Origin: Phytohalomonas tamaricis
GTDB lineage: Bacteria > Pseudomonadota > Gammaproteobacteria > Pseudomonadales > Halomonadaceae
Assembly (NCBI RefSeq): GCF_003012345.1
Contig: NZ_PVRV01000023.1
Location: forward strand, 124,001 to 188,000
Length of the DNA stretch: 64,000 nt
Reading direction: 5' to 3'
Under the pieces are notes generated by a model that was not told where the DNA came from, made no database searches, and saw only the letters and a program-made list of their open reading frames with translations. Positions within the stretch are counted from its first letter, which is position 1. The number at the start of each line of letters is the position of its first letter. Shown piece by piece: positions 30,204 through 40,320 of the stretch. The translations under genes and the position numbers were made by a program.

Positions 30204-31976
30204 TTACTGCTGTTCGGTGGCCTTCTGACGCAGTCGAATATTCAGTTCTTTCAACTGCTCGGCACTGACTTCTCCAGGAGCATCAGTCATCAGATCCGCC
30301 GCGCTCTGCGTCTTGGGGAAGGCAATTACGTCACGGATTGTACGGCCACCGGTCATCAACATGACCAAACGATCTAGGCCGAAGGCCAGACCGCCATGCG
30401 GCGGCGCACCGAACTGCAAGGCGTCGAGCAGGAAGCCGAATTTCTCGTTGGCTTCTTCCTCATTGATGCCCAGCACCTCGAAGACGACACGCTGCATCGC
30501 CTGATCGTGGATACGGATCGACCCACCCCCAAGCTCAGTACCGTTGAGTACCATGTCATAAGCACGCGATAGCGCCTTGGCCGGGTCGGCCTTGAGCTCT
30601 TCCGGCGTGCACGACGGCGCCGTGAACGGATGGTGCAGCGCAGAGAGACGACCGTTGTCTTCACGTTCGAACATCGGGAAGTCAACTACCCACAAGGGTG
30701 CCCAAGCCTGAGTGTAAAGATTGAGGTCTTCACCTAGTTTAACGCGCAGTGCACCGAGCGCCTCATTGACGACCTTGGTCTTGTCAGCACCGAAGAAGAC
30801 GATATCGCCATCCTGAGCGCCAACGCGGTCGAGCAGTTCCTCGATGACACTTTCCATGAACTTGACGATCGGCGACTGCAACCCTTCTAGACCGGCTGAA
30901 CGGTCATTGACCTTGATCCAGGCCAACCCCTTGGCGCCATAGATCCCGACGAATTTGGTGTAGTCATCGATTTCCTTACGCGACAGCTTGGCACCACCGC
31001 TCACCTTCAACGCGGCGACGCGCCCGTCGTCGGCATTAGCCGGCCCGGAGAAGACCTTGAAATCGACGCCTTTCATCAGATCATCGACATCGACCAGCTC
31101 AAGCGGAATGCGCAAGTCAGGCTTGTCCGAACCAAAGCGCTGCATTGCTTCGCTGAACGGCATGCGTGGGAACTCAGGCAATGCAACGTCAAGCACCTCG
31201 TTAAACAGCTGCCTAACCATCTTCTCGGTGATCGCCATGATATCGTCTTCGTCGACAAACGAAGCCTCAAGGTCGATCTGAGTGAATTCCGGCTGACGAT
31301 CGGCACGCAGATCCTCGTCACGGAAACACTTGGCAATCTGATAATAGCGGTCGAACCCGGACACCATTAGAAGCTGCTTGAATAACTGCGGCGACTGCGG
31401 CAATGCAAAGAAATGCCCAGCATGGGTGCGGCTCGGCACGAGATAATCTCGCGCGCCTTCCGGGGTAGCGCGAGTCAGAATCGGCGTCTCGATGTCGAGG
31501 AAGCCTTCACCTTCAAGATAGGCGCGCACACTATGGGTGATACGTGAACGCAACCGTAGGCGCTCGATCATCTCTGGACGGCGTAGGTCGATGTAACGGT
31601 ACTTGAGGCGCACTTCTTCGCCGACCTTGCCGTGTTCGTCGAGCTGAAACGGCGGCGTTGCGGCCGTGTTCAACACTTCGACATTCTTGGCCAGTACTTC
31701 GATCATACCGGTCGACTTATCGGGGTTTTGCGTGCCTTCGGGGCGCAGGCGTACGCGTCCCTTGATGCGCAACACATACTCGCTACGAGCCTTGTCAGCG
31801 TTAGCAAACGCCTCGGGAGTGTCAGGGTCGACGACAACCTGAGCGACACCCTCACGGTCGCGCATGTCGAGGAAGATGACCCCGCCGTGATCACGGCGGC
31901 GATGAACCCATCCGCAAAGCGTGACCTCCTGGTCTACCAAGGTCTCGTTGAGTTGGCCGCAATAGTGGCTGCGCAT
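30204..31976 (-). CDS. aspS: Aspartyl-tRNA synthetase
   Basis: Charges tRNA-Asp. 590 residues of the bacterial type: an N-terminal OB-fold anticodon-binding domain (about 1-105; [22 protein letters not shown]), class II motif 2 [18 protein letters not shown], the bacterial GAD insertion (about 285-415), and motif 3 [15 protein letters not shown]. Full length, no anomalies. The fmdB gene is 86 bases upstream on the same strand. Confidence 0.98.
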   Translation of the reverse strand: MRSHYCGQLNETLVDQEVTLCGWVHRRRDHGGVIFLDMRDREGVAQVVVDPDTPEAFANADKARSEYVLRIKGRVRLRPEGTQNPDKSTGMIEVLAKNVEVLNTAATPPFQLDEHGKVGEEVRLKYRYIDLRRPEMIERLRLRSRITHSVRAYLEGEGFLDIETPILTRATPEGARDYLVPSRTHAGHFFALPQSPQLFKQLLMVSGFDRYYQIAKCFRDEDLRADRQPEFTQIDLEASFVDEDDIMAITEKMVRQLFNEVLDVALPEFPRMPFSEAMQRFGSDKPDLRIPLELVDVDDLMKGVDFKVFSGPANADDGRVAALKVSGGAKLSRKEIDDYTKFVGIYGAKGLAWIKVNDRSAGLEGLQSPIVKFMESVIEELLDRVGAQDGDIVFFGADKTKVVNEALGALRVKLGEDLNLYTQAWAPLWVVDFPMFEREDNGRLSALHHPFTAPSCTPEELKADPAKALSRAYDMVLNGTELGGGSIRIHDQAMQRVVFEVLGINEEEANEKFGFLLDALQFGAPPHGGLAFGLDRLVMLMTGGRTIRDVIAFPKTQSAADLMTDAPGEVSAEQLKELNIRLRQKATEQQ

Positions 31977-32062
31977 GTCTAATCCTGTTTTATAACGCTA
32001 AATGAAAAGCCGCGATGTTATGAGTAAACGCCTTCGGCCGCCACAAGGGCGACCGAAGTGCA

Positions 32063-32314
32063 TCATGCATCGCTCGAAGCTGTACTGTCGCCCTTGGCGG
32101 GAGCACTGTCGCCCGCCAGGTTCTTCTTGCCTGATGATTTGAAATCAGTTTCGTACCAACCGCCACCTGCTAGGCGAAAACCAGCGGCGGACACCAGGCG
32201 CTGGAGCTCCGCTGCATGACACGCTGGACAATCGGTCAAAGGCGCTGCACTCATTTTCTGAAGTTTTTCCAGGTGATGGCCACAAGCCTTACACTGGTAT
32301 TCATAGATCGGCAT
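32063..32314 (-). CDS. FmdB-family zinc ribbon protein
   Basis: Small (83 residues) protein with the FmdB/CxxC_CXXC_SSSS zinc ribbon at the N-terminus (MPIYEYQCKACGHHLEKLQ, then CPAC), and a low-complexity Ser/Ala/Lys/Asp tail. It commonly precedes aspS in gammaproteobacteria and is likely co-transcribed with it here. A perfect minus-strand TATAAT at 32512-32517 could be part of their promoter. Molecular role unknown. Confidence 0.9.
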   Translation of the reverse strand: MPIYEYQCKACGHHLEKLQKMSAAPLTDCPACHAAELQRLVSAAGFRLAGGGWYETDFKSSGKKNLAGDSAPAKGDSTASSDA

Positions 32315-32584
32315 GGTTTATTACCTACGTATGAAGACGCCATCGGGCGCCAGCGACACGTTAAAGATACGGCCTTTCAAAAAGAAAAGCCTTTCAGAAC
32401 GCGAATATATGACCGCTTGAGGGTATTTCCAAGCGTTCGCCTCACGCAAAACGCCCTTACTTGTGCACGAATCGTTTACTGCTTGTGGATCACGCTGATT
32501 GAAAGCCCGCTATTATAGCGTGCAGCGGCACGCCGCGGGCAACCCGCCACGCCCTTAGACAACGAAATTAACCAGGAGATAACA

Positions 32585-33550
32585 ATGAAAGCGGTGCTTC
32601 TCGACGCAGCCACTCTATCCGATGACGTTGATTTAGGCCCCATTGCCGCGCAAGTGGAGCAGTTTGAGCAGTTTGAACTGACAGATCAGTCTGCTGTCAT
32701 TGATCGTTTGAAGCATGCTGATATAGCACTCACCAACAAGGTCATCATCAACGCCGAGGCCATGGCAGCCCTACCGGATCTCAAGCTGATCTGCGTACTT
32801 GCTACCGGTACCAATAACATCGACATGGATGAGGCCAAGCGCCGCGGCATCGACGTCAGAAACGTGACCGCCTATGGCACAGCCAGTGTGGTACAACACA
32901 CCATGATGATGCTGCTGGCCTTGGCGACTAGACTACCGCTTTATCAGCACGACGTCGCTGGACATGCCTGGAATCAAAGCCCGATATTTACGCTGCTGGA
33001 TCACCGCATTTTTCAGCTTCAGGGCAAGCATCTAGTGATTGTCGGTCAGGGCGAGCTGGGAGGTAGCGTGGCAAAGATTGCTGAGGCGTTTGGCATGACC
33101 GTCACCTTCACGGCCCGCCCCGGCAATGAGCGTAACGACTCAAGGCCTGCCCTTGCAGAAGTTGCACCGCACGCGGATGTCTTGAGTCTTCACTGTCCGC
33201 TAACGCCTGAGACGCATCATCTCGTTGATGAAGCACTTCTCACTTCGATGAAAAATGATGCTTTATTGATCAACTGTGCCCGCGGTGGCGTAATCGATGA
33301 AGCAGCAGCTTTGGAGGCGCTACGAACTGGCCGCTTGGGTGGACTTGGCGTTGACTCCCTTCCTCAGGAGCCGCCTCGAGAAGGCCATATATTGATTGAT
33401 GCGCTCGCTCAGGGAGGCCTCAACTTGATTGTCACCCCCCACAATGCCTGGGCCACATTGGAAGCGCGTCAGAAGGTTGTCGAACTGACGGCGGACAATA
33501 TCGCGCGCTTCTTGTTATCCAACAGCAAGACCGCAGCTACCGGCGGATGA
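32585..33550 (+). CDS. D-2-hydroxyacid dehydrogenase (glycerate dehydrogenase/hydroxypyruvate reductase type)
   Basis: NAD(P)-dependent D-isomer-specific 2-hydroxyacid dehydrogenase of 321 residues. The substrate domain ends flank a Rossmann domain (about 100-285) with VIVGQGELGGSVA. The catalytic Arg is in LINCARGGVIDE, the Glu in LPQEPPREGH and the His in TPHNAWATLEAR. The closest type I recall is HprA-like. The start follows CAGGAG at a good distance. It stands alone. Confidence 0.9.
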   Translation: MKAVLLDAATLSDDVDLGPIAAQVEQFEQFELTDQSAVIDRLKHADIALTNKVIINAEAMAALPDLKLICVLATGTNNIDMDEAKRRGIDVRNVTAYGTASVVQHTMMMLLALATRLPLYQHDVAGHAWNQSPIFTLLDHRIFQLQGKHLVIVGQGELGGSVAKIAEAFGMTVTFTARPGNERNDSRPALAEVAPHADVLSLHCPLTPETHHLVDEALLTSMKNDALLINCARGGVIDEAAALEALRTGRLGGLGVDSLPQEPPREGHILIDALAQGGLNLIVTPHNAWATLEARQKVVELTADNIARFLLSNSKTAATGG

Positions 33551-33804
33551 TGCTCATCATCAAGCCAAGAAAAGTGAACAAATAGGGTATGTGCACTCAC
33601 TATTGACAAAGCACCTCTATCAATCTCTGTGCTGCAGCTATTGCTGAGCGCTAACCTGCTGGCTCAGTATGGCTAGACAACGAATCAGATGATCGAATCG
33701 ATATCGCGTCCTTAGCTCTTTCTTAGGCAGATCAATGCGTTATCATGACGGATATCGCGGTTTTATGCGCTTTGCTACGATGAGCCGTTCGGGAGGGAAC
33801 GCTA

Positions 33805-34731
33805 ATGCTCTATAACTATGGCTCCATCAATATTGATCATGTTTATCGGGTGCCGCATCTGGTTCGCCCAGGTGAGACACTATCAAGCCTGTCCTATCGC
33901 CAGGTACTGGGTGGAAAAGGCTCAAACCAGACGATTGCTGTCGCTCGGGCTGGCGGTAACGTCATGCATTGGGGACGCCTTGGGCGCAAGGACCGCTGGG
34001 TGCTGGAAACGCTGACTTCGTCAGGTGCCAATATCGCGCATATCGAGATCGCCGAGGAAGCCAGCGGGCACACCGTGATCCAGGTCGATGACGAGGGCGA
34101 GAACAGCATCGTCCTCTACCCCGGCGCCAATCACGGCTTCAGCCGCGCCCATCTTGAGGCGCTGTTCAGTATTACCCAGCCGGGTGAATGGCTGCTGCTG
34201 CAGAATGAATGCAACGCGACTGACGAAGTTCTGGCACTTGCCCATCAGCATGGTATGAAAATCGCTTTCAACCCAGCGCCGATGAATGCCGAGGTACGCA
34301 AGCTGCCGCTTGAGCATGTTGACGTCCTGTTTCTCAATCGCGGCGAGGCCGCGATGTTGCTCGATGCGGACGACAATACGCCTACCGAGGCGTTGCTGGA
34401 TCAACTGGAGCAGCGTTTCCCAGCCACCGAAATTGTACTCACTCTCGGCGCTGAAGGCGTCGCCTATCGCCACGGCGAGTCGCGTCTGCAAATTCCCGCT
34501 CAGCGCGTCGAGGCAGTCGACACCACCGGCGCCGGCGATACCTTTATCGGTTATTTCATGGCCGCACGGCTTGCTCAGGCGCCGATCGAGACCTGTCTTC
34601 AGCGTGCCACGACCGCGGCGGCACTCTGCGTGCAGCGTGAAGGCGCCGCACCGAGTATTCCCACCACCGCTGAACTCGAACAGGTCTTGGCGCAGCAGCC
34701 ACCACATGATGTGTTGACGTCCTCAAGCTAA
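33805..34731 (+). CDS. rbsK: Ribokinase (PfkB family)
   Basis: Phosphorylates ribose to ribose-5-phosphate. 308 residues; PfkB signatures GGKGSNQTIAVARAGG (substrate side, about 35-50) and DTTGAGDTFIGYFMA (about 235-249, containing the catalytic Asp), with LVRPGETL near the N-terminus. A good GGGAGGG ribosome site precedes the ATG. It is followed after 48 bases by a nucleoside hydrolase, which would release the ribose this kinase consumes, so a nucleoside-salvage pair is likely. Confidence 0.9.
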   Translation: MLYNYGSINIDHVYRVPHLVRPGETLSSLSYRQVLGGKGSNQTIAVARAGGNVMHWGRLGRKDRWVLETLTSSGANIAHIEIAEEASGHTVIQVDDEGENSIVLYPGANHGFSRAHLEALFSITQPGEWLLLQNECNATDEVLALAHQHGMKIAFNPAPMNAEVRKLPLEHVDVLFLNRGEAAMLLDADDNTPTEALLDQLEQRFPATEIVLTLGAEGVAYRHGESRLQIPAQRVEAVDTTGAGDTFIGYFMAARLAQAPIETCLQRATTAAALCVQREGAAPSIPTTAELEQVLAQQPPHDVLTSSS

Positions 34732-34779
34732 ACCTTTTCAACTTCATTCAACAGCAACAAACAGAAGAAGGAACGTTTA

Positions 34780-35724
34780 ATGCCCACTCCCATTATTTTT
34801 GACACCGATCCTGGCGTTGACGATGCTCAGGCCATCGCGTTAATCATGCTCGACCCAGAAATTGAAGTGGTCGGTCTGACGACTACCTTCGGCAACGTGC
34901 ACGTCGATACTGCGACCCGCAATGCCCTGCTGCTAGCAGAGCTGGCGGGACAGGACATTCCGGTTGCCCAAGGCGCCGCCTACCCGCTCGCCAAGACACC
35001 CCATGACGTGCCAGCTCATATCCATGGTGCTGATGGCCTGGGCAACCAGGACCTGCCCGAGCCCAAGGGTAAGGCCGTCGAGCAGACTGCCGCACAGTTC
35101 ATCGTCGAACAAACCCGCCAGCGCCCCGGCGAAATCACCCTCGTCGCTGTCGGTCCTCTTGGCAATCTGGCCACCGCCATCCAGCTCGACCCCGACGTCG
35201 TCAACCGGGTCAAACAGGTCGTGATCATGGGTGGCTCAATCATGCGAGGCGGTAATGTCACCCCTGTCGCCGAAGCCAATATGTTCTCCGATCCGCACGC
35301 CGCCTCGCGTGTACTGACTGCCAAGTGGCCGTTGACCTTGGTTGGTCTCGACGTTACCCATGAAACGGTAATCGAGCCTGAACGGATGGCGCGTATCCGT
35401 GAAGCACAAGGTGCTCTCGGCGAGGTACTGGCCAAGAGCTACGACTTCTATGCCGACTTTTATCGGGAAGCATTAGGTATCGATGGCTGCTGCCCACATG
35501 ACAGTTGCGCCGTCGCCTGGCTGCGTCGTCCTGACCTGTTCACGACCGTACGCGGCCACCTGAGCGTGGTTACTGAAGGACTGGCTGAAGGGCAGACGCT
35601 GTTCGCTCCCGAAGGACGCGGCTTCGTTGGCGATCGCTGGATGCAGTCACCGCTGGTGGATGTTTGTATGGGAGTAGACGGCAAGGCAGCGGTTGACTGG
35701 ATGGAAAGTGTACTGACCGCCTAA
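34780..35724 (+). CDS. Inosine/uridine-preferring nucleoside hydrolase
   Basis: Splits N-glycosidic bonds of ribonucleosides. 314 residues with the calcium-binding N-terminal aspartate cluster IIFDTDPGVDDAQAIALI (about 5-22), GNVHVDTATRNAL, the GGSIMRGGNVTPVAEANMF loop and the late Asp in CPHDSCAVAWL. AAGGAA precedes the ATG. Base specificity (Rih type) cannot be read. Operon partner of rbsK; a strong terminator follows. Confidence 0.93.
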   Translation: MPTPIIFDTDPGVDDAQAIALIMLDPEIEVVGLTTTFGNVHVDTATRNALLLAELAGQDIPVAQGAAYPLAKTPHDVPAHIHGADGLGNQDLPEPKGKAVEQTAAQFIVEQTRQRPGEITLVAVGPLGNLATAIQLDPDVVNRVKQVVIMGGSIMRGGNVTPVAEANMFSDPHAASRVLTAKWPLTLVGLDVTHETVIEPERMARIREAQGALGEVLAKSYDFYADFYREALGIDGCCPHDSCAVAWLRRPDLFTTVRGHLSVVTEGLAEGQTLFAPEGRGFVGDRWMQSPLVDVCMGVDGKAAVDWMESVLTA

Positions 35725-35750
35725 ACAGAACGTTTTTCACCTTATCTGCC

Positions 35751-35780
35751 GGGCTCTCTTGGTTACGGGCAAGAGAGCCC
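35751..35780 (+). terminator. Intrinsic terminator of rbsK-nucleoside hydrolase
   Basis: GGGCTCTCTTG and CAAGAGAGCCC, eleven perfect pairs with an eight-base loop, followed by TTATATATT. Confidence 0.8.
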
Positions 35781-35825
35781 TTATATATTCTGCATTGACG
35801 AGTCTTATACTGATTTATTACTACT

Positions 35826-35831
35826 TATAAT
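35826..35831 (+). promoter_or_regulatory. Candidate -10 element of the trehalose operon
   Basis: A perfect TATAAT in an AT-rich stretch about 55 bases before otsB. No convincing -35 hexamer lies at 16-18 bases, which would suit a sigma-S type promoter, as known for otsBA in enterobacteria (inference). Confidence 0.35.
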
Positions 35832-35883
35832 AGTATTCTGGGCTTATTTACATCGACATGCGTTCATGGAGGACCGTTCTTCG

Positions 35884-36651
35884 ATGCAAGACAACACCGT
35901 TTTTTCTCACTGCCCGCTGCCGAGTGAGCCCTCTGAATGGGCCCTCTTTCTTGATCTTGATGGCACCTTGACCCCGCTGGTCGATCATCCTTCCAATACC
36001 CATGTTGAAGAAAGAATGCTGGAGCTGCTTGATGGCCTCTGGCATGCGCTTGATGGTGCGCTAGCCGTCGTCAGTGGGCGTAGTGTCAAGGATCTTGAGC
36101 GGTTGTTAGCGCCCTTGCGCTTACCACTCGCGGGTCAGCATGGTGCTGAACGGCAAGATGCCGACAGCAAGTACACTAACATTGAGCCCAATCATGAAGC
36201 GCTTGAGCAATCACGCCAAGCGCTTGAGCAGTTTGTCGAGCAGACGCCCGGCCTGTTCCTGGAAGACAAGGGGGCAAGTCTTGCCCTGCATTATCGGAAT
36301 GCACCAGACGAAGCTGACGCGGTAAAACAGAAGACGCATGCGCTTGAACAGGAATTGAATGGCGCTCTCAAAATTCATGAAGGGAAATTCGTCGTCGAGA
36401 TTCGTGACACCTCATGCAACAAGGGCCGTGCCGTTCAAGACTTCATGCAATCAGCGCCTTTCAAGGGCAGGTGTCCCGTCTTTGTAGGCGATGATCTGAC
36501 TGACGAAGACGGTTTTGAAGCCGTAAATGCTCTCAATGGTCATTCCATCAAGATTGGTGATGGGCCAAGTGCCGCATCATGCCGACTGGAGAGCCCTGCT
36601 GAAGTACTGCTGTGGTTGGAAGAGTGCCTCAAGCGCGTTACCAGGAGCTGA
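35884..36651 (+). CDS. otsB: Trehalose-6-phosphate phosphatase
   Basis: HAD-family phosphatase giving trehalose from trehalose-6-phosphate. 255 residues from the ATG at 35884, chosen because GGAGGA precedes it by ten bases; an ATG six codons upstream has no ribosome site. Motifs: nucleophile LFLDLDGTLTPLVDHP, VVSGRS, LAGQHGAER, CNKGRAV and the Asp pair in VFVGDDLTDEDGFE. First gene of otsB-GH15-otsA, six bases ahead of the next gene. Confidence 0.95.
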   Translation: MQDNTVFSHCPLPSEPSEWALFLDLDGTLTPLVDHPSNTHVEERMLELLDGLWHALDGALAVVSGRSVKDLERLLAPLRLPLAGQHGAERQDADSKYTNIEPNHEALEQSRQALEQFVEQTPGLFLEDKGASLALHYRNAPDEADAVKQKTHALEQELNGALKIHEGKFVVEIRDTSCNKGRAVQDFMQSAPFKGRCPVFVGDDLTDEDGFEAVNALNGHSIKIGDGPSAASCRLESPAEVLLWLEECLKRVTRS

Positions 36652-36657
36652 TAGCCC

Positions 36658-38445
36658 ATGCTCCCATCGCTCGATTTAGGCTTGATCGGTAATTGCAGTT
36701 TTGCAGGGCTGATTGACAAACGTGCGTCAATTGTCTGGGCATGTATGCCCCACCTTGACGATGATCCCGTGTTTTCGGCCCTTCTGGGGGGTAATGCGCC
36801 TGAATATGGCCGTTATGATATCGAGCTAATCGATCAACACGGTGATATCGAGCAGCACTATCTACGCAACACCGCTATCCTGCGTACTGTGTTGACCGAC
36901 AGAGCCGGCAACAGCGTTGAGATTATCGATTTCGCGCCTCGTTTCGAGCAATTTGGACGCACGTTTTGTCCACAGATGCTTATCCGCTACTTGCGTCCGC
37001 TTCAGGGGCATCCGCGGATTCGCATCAAGCTACGACCGCTATTCAATTACGGTGCGCTGCATCCCACTGTTACGCATGGTAGCCATCACATTCGCTATGT
37101 TGGGGAAACTCAAGCGTTAAGATTGACGACTAACGCGCCGGTTACCTCCATTCTCAACGAAACGCCCTTTTTCCTGGAGCAGGATACAACGCTGCTGTTA
37201 GGTGCCGATGAATCAATTACCCGCTCAATCCCAGAGGTCGGTCGCAGTTTTTTAGAAGATACCAAGGCTTATTGGGAAAACTGGGTACGTAATTTATGGG
37301 TGCCCTACGAATGGCAAGATGTGGTGATTCGCGCCGCGATCACGCTAAAGCTCAATGCCTTTGAAGATACGGGAGCGGTAATTGCTGCCGTTACCACTTC
37401 ACTACCGGAATCTGCTCACAGCGGACGCAATTGGGATTATCGCTACTGTTGGCTACGCGATGCCTGTTTTGTAGTGGCGGCCTTGAATCAAGTGGGTACC
37501 ACCCAGACAATGGAAGATTTTATTCGCTACATTATTAATATTGCTTCCGACAGTCAGGATGGTTACTTGCAGCCTGTCTACCGTATTAATGGGAGTGACA
37601 AGCTTGATGAGCGTATTGTTGACTCTCTACCGGGCTATCGTGGCATGGGACCAGTTCGCATCGGCAATGAAGCCTATCTGCAAGCGCAAAATGATGTTTA
37701 CGGTTCTGTCATACTCGCTGCTGGTCATATGTTTCTTGATCAGCGCCTACCACGCCAAGGGGATAAGGGCCTTTTCTCACGCCTTGAAGTCCTTGGTGAA
37801 AAAGCGGTTCAGGTTTTCGATCAGCCGGACGCTGGCTTATGGGAATACCGAGGCCGTTCAGAGGTGCACACCTTCTCAAGTGTGATGTGCTGGGCGGCGT
37901 GTAATACGTTGGCGTTAATTGCTAATCACTTAGGGCTTGAGCAACGGTGTGCCTATTGGCAGCATCATGCTGACCATATCCATCGGATTATTGATAAACG
38001 CGCCTGGAATGAAGAGCGTCAGAGTTATGTGGCGGCCTTTGAAGGCGACACGATGGATGCATCCTTGCTGCTGCTTTCACGACTTGGCTTTATAAACGCT
38101 GGCGATCCCCGTTTTGCCAGCACTGTTCAAGCCATAGAAGAAGAGTTACGCGATGGCGATTTTCTTTATCGCTATATCGCGCCCGACGACTTCGGCGTTC
38201 CCGAGGTCTCGTTTACGGTATGTACCTTTTGGTATATCGATGCACTTGCTGCCTTGGGCCGTCGCGACGAAGCGCGTCGGCTTTATGAAAAACTTGTGGC
38301 ATCACGCAACCATCTGGGTCTGCTTTCAGAAGACATCGTGACGGATAACGGTGAACTCTGGGGCAACTTTCCGCAGACTTACAGCATGGTAGGACTCATC
38401 AATTCAGCACGGCTATTAAGTCGTCCTTGGGAGGAGGTATTTTGA
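36658..38445 (+). CDS. Glycoside hydrolase family 15 protein (glucoamylase/trehalase-like)
   Basis: 595 residues: an N-terminal beta-sandwich (about 1-200) and an (alpha/alpha)6 barrel. Conserved substrate pocket NWDYRYCWLRD (258-268), probable general acid Glu396 in GLWEYRG, probable base Glu516 in GVPEVSFTVCTFWYIDAL. GH15 includes glucoamylases, glucodextranases and bacterial trehalases; the location between otsB and otsA makes trehalose or a trehalose-linked glucan the likely substrate (inference). It has no signal peptide, so it acts in the cytosol. It overlaps the otsA start through TTGA. Confidence 0.92.
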   Translation: MLPSLDLGLIGNCSFAGLIDKRASIVWACMPHLDDDPVFSALLGGNAPEYGRYDIELIDQHGDIEQHYLRNTAILRTVLTDRAGNSVEIIDFAPRFEQFGRTFCPQMLIRYLRPLQGHPRIRIKLRPLFNYGALHPTVTHGSHHIRYVGETQALRLTTNAPVTSILNETPFFLEQDTTLLLGADESITRSIPEVGRSFLEDTKAYWENWVRNLWVPYEWQDVVIRAAITLKLNAFEDTGAVIAAVTTSLPESAHSGRNWDYRYCWLRDACFVVAALNQVGTTQTMEDFIRYIINIASDSQDGYLQPVYRINGSDKLDERIVDSLPGYRGMGPVRIGNEAYLQAQNDVYGSVILAAGHMFLDQRLPRQGDKGLFSRLEVLGEKAVQVFDQPDAGLWEYRGRSEVHTFSSVMCWAACNTLALIANHLGLEQRCAYWQHHADHIHRIIDKRAWNEERQSYVAAFEGDTMDASLLLLSRLGFINAGDPRFASTVQAIEEELRDGDFLYRYIAPDDFGVPEVSFTVCTFWYIDALAALGRRDEARRLYEKLVASRNHLGLLSEDIVTDNGELWGNFPQTYSMVGLINSARLLSRPWEEVF

Positions 38446-39824
38446 ACTCTCTAATTGTGGTCTCCAACCGAGTACCGGCCCCAAAGCAATCAGGAAGCCA
38501 AGGGGGGCTCGCAGTAGGTGTCATGAATGCGCTACAGAAAGCCGATGGACTGTGGGTCGGCTGGAACGGTGAAATCGACGAGAGCGATGATGTAGCGCCC
38601 TCGCACTATGAATTCGACTCTGTGCGCTTCGCCACGTTTCCTCTGAAACAGCACGATTATGAGACCTACTACACCGGCTTTTCCAATGAGGTGCTGTGGC
38701 CACTGTTTCACTATCGGCCGGACAAGGTCGAATATGACCGCCAGAACCTGGCGGGTTATTTACGTGTCAACGAGCTTTTTGCCGACAAGTTGCTGCCTCT
38801 GATCGAGGATGATTCGCGCATATGGGTGCATGACTATCAGTTGATTGCGCTGGGGCATTTCCTGCGCGAAAAAGATGTCAATTTGCCGTTGGGCTATTTC
38901 CTGCACATTCCATTCCCACCCTGGGACGTATTACGGATCATTCCCGAGTACGAACAGCTGCTGCGTTATCTAAGCGCCTATGATTTGATCGGTCTGCAAA
39001 CCGACATCGATTTAAAGAACTTCCTCGACTGCATGCAGCAGGGACTTGGTGCTACGTTGCATGATGACAATGTGATCGAACTCAACGGTCATCGCTTCAA
39101 GGCAGGCGCTTATCCGATCTCGATTGATGTCGATGAAGCATTACGCATGGCGAAAGAAGGTGAAGATTCCGTCACCGGCCAGCGTTTGAAGAAGTCACTT
39201 AGCGGACGTCCATTGGTCATTGGTGTTGACCGGCTTGATTACAGTAAAGGTGTCTACAAACGGTTTCAGGCCTATGAGCGGATGCTGGAAAATGCCGAGA
39301 ATCTGCGTGGTAAAGTAACATTCATGCAGATATCACCGCCCTCACGTACCGATGTGCACGAGTACGCCGAGCTGCGCACCACGCTTGAGCGTGTTGCCGG
39401 CCACGTTAATGGGCGTTTTGCTGAGTATGATTGGATACCGCTGCGGTATCTTAATCGCGGCTATGCTCGGGAATCGGTCATGGGCTTCTTGCGCATGAGC
39501 CGCGTCGGCTTCCTGACACCGCTTCGTGATGGCATGAATCTTGTGGCCAAGGAATTTGTTGCCGCGCAGAACCCTGAAGATCCCGGCGTGCTGATTGTTT
39601 CTCACCTGGCCGGTGCTTCACGCGAACTGGATGGGGCACTTGTGTGTAATCCATATGACGTGGATGGTGTAGCCGACATGCTCGAAAGGGCATTGACCAT
39701 GTCATTGGAAGAGCGCAAGGACCGTTGGCAGCGCATGTACGATATCCTGCGCCGTAACGATATCCACAATTGGAGTCGCACCTTCATGGAAACGCTGGTC
39801 AGCGTTCCCTACTCCCGCTCATAA
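38442..39824 (+). CDS. otsA: Alpha,alpha-trehalose-phosphate synthase (UDP-forming)
   Basis: GT20 enzyme forming trehalose-6-phosphate from UDP-glucose and glucose-6-phosphate. 460 residues: LIVVSNRVP at the start, GGLAVGV, WVHDYQLIALG, FLHIPFPPWDVLR, VDRLDYSKG and RDGMNLVAKEFVA are family hallmarks. Translation most likely begins at a TTG (38442), just behind AGGAGGT and overlapping the preceding stop codon as TTGA, so it is coupled to the GH15 gene. UDP-glucose would come from GalU. A strong terminator follows. Confidence 0.95.
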   Translation: MNSLIVVSNRVPAPKQSGSQGGLAVGVMNALQKADGLWVGWNGEIDESDDVAPSHYEFDSVRFATFPLKQHDYETYYTGFSNEVLWPLFHYRPDKVEYDRQNLAGYLRVNELFADKLLPLIEDDSRIWVHDYQLIALGHFLREKDVNLPLGYFLHIPFPPWDVLRIIPEYEQLLRYLSAYDLIGLQTDIDLKNFLDCMQQGLGATLHDDNVIELNGHRFKAGAYPISIDVDEALRMAKEGEDSVTGQRLKKSLSGRPLVIGVDRLDYSKGVYKRFQAYERMLENAENLRGKVTFMQISPPSRTDVHEYAELRTTLERVAGHVNGRFAEYDWIPLRYLNRGYARESVMGFLRMSRVGFLTPLRDGMNLVAKEFVAAQNPEDPGVLIVSHLAGASRELDGALVCNPYDVDGVADMLERALTMSLEERKDRWQRMYDILRRNDIHNWSRTFMETLVSVPYSRS

Positions 39825-39843
39825 TCCTCTTAACAGCAACGAT

Positions 39844-39867
39844 AAAGGCCAGTAAATACTGGCCTTT
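39844..39867 (+). terminator. Intrinsic terminator of the trehalose operon
   Basis: AAAGGCCAGT, loop AAAT, ACTGGCCTTT: ten perfect pairs followed by T-rich sequence. It also faces the convergent acylphosphatase gene. Confidence 0.85.
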
Positions 39868-39902
39868 TATCTCACTTATGCATCTCACATCAGCTTGGCA
39901 GA

Positions 39903-40211
39903 TCAGAGCACTTTGAATCCGTCGTGCTCATGAGCGGGCACCTCTTCAAGCTCAACATCGGTCACGTCCGCGTTGTCTGGCCCCTTCCACAACCATTCAA
40001 CGACACGATCAACTGCGCTAGCTTCTCCTACCAATAGCACTTCGACACGGCCATCGTTAAGATTTTTGACATAGCCGTTCAATTTCTCTATCTGTGCCTG
40101 CATCTGAGTAGCACGACGATAGTTAACGCCATGTACAGTCCCGCTTACCCACGCCTTTACACCTTTACGATCCGATGAATCATTCGTAAATGATGTGCCT
40201 TGATCACTCAT
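39903..40211 (-). CDS. Acylphosphatase
   Basis: 102 residues. Hydrolyses carboxyl-phosphate mixed anhydrides. Catalytic Arg in GTVHGVNYRRAT and Asn in YVKNLNDGRVEVL are both present; the usual VQGV reads VHGV. About 17 polar residues precede the domain. AGGAGGT lies at a good distance before the ATG. It probably stands alone; its physiological substrate in bacteria is not established. Confidence 0.92.
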   Translation of the reverse strand: MSDQGTSFTNDSSDRKGVKAWVSGTVHGVNYRRATQMQAQIEKLNGYVKNLNDGRVEVLLVGEASAVDRVVEWLWKGPDNADVTDVELEEVPAHEHDGFKVL

Positions 40212-40320
40212 GGCTACCTCCTGTTAATTATCAATCGAGGTGATAACAACAAAAGCGTGGCCAACAATAGCGGACTTAGCCAATCCTGATGACGAATATC
40301 TACAAAAGTTCGCCTTAGCA

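Noticed and set aside
33590-33640. Perfect TTGACA near 33604 as a -35 box for rbsK
   Set aside because: No acceptable -10 hexamer at 16-18 bases, and it is about 200 bases from the gene.
34021-34707. 228-codon open frame opposite rbsK
   Set aside because: Shadow of a strongly codon-biased gene; nothing supports translation.
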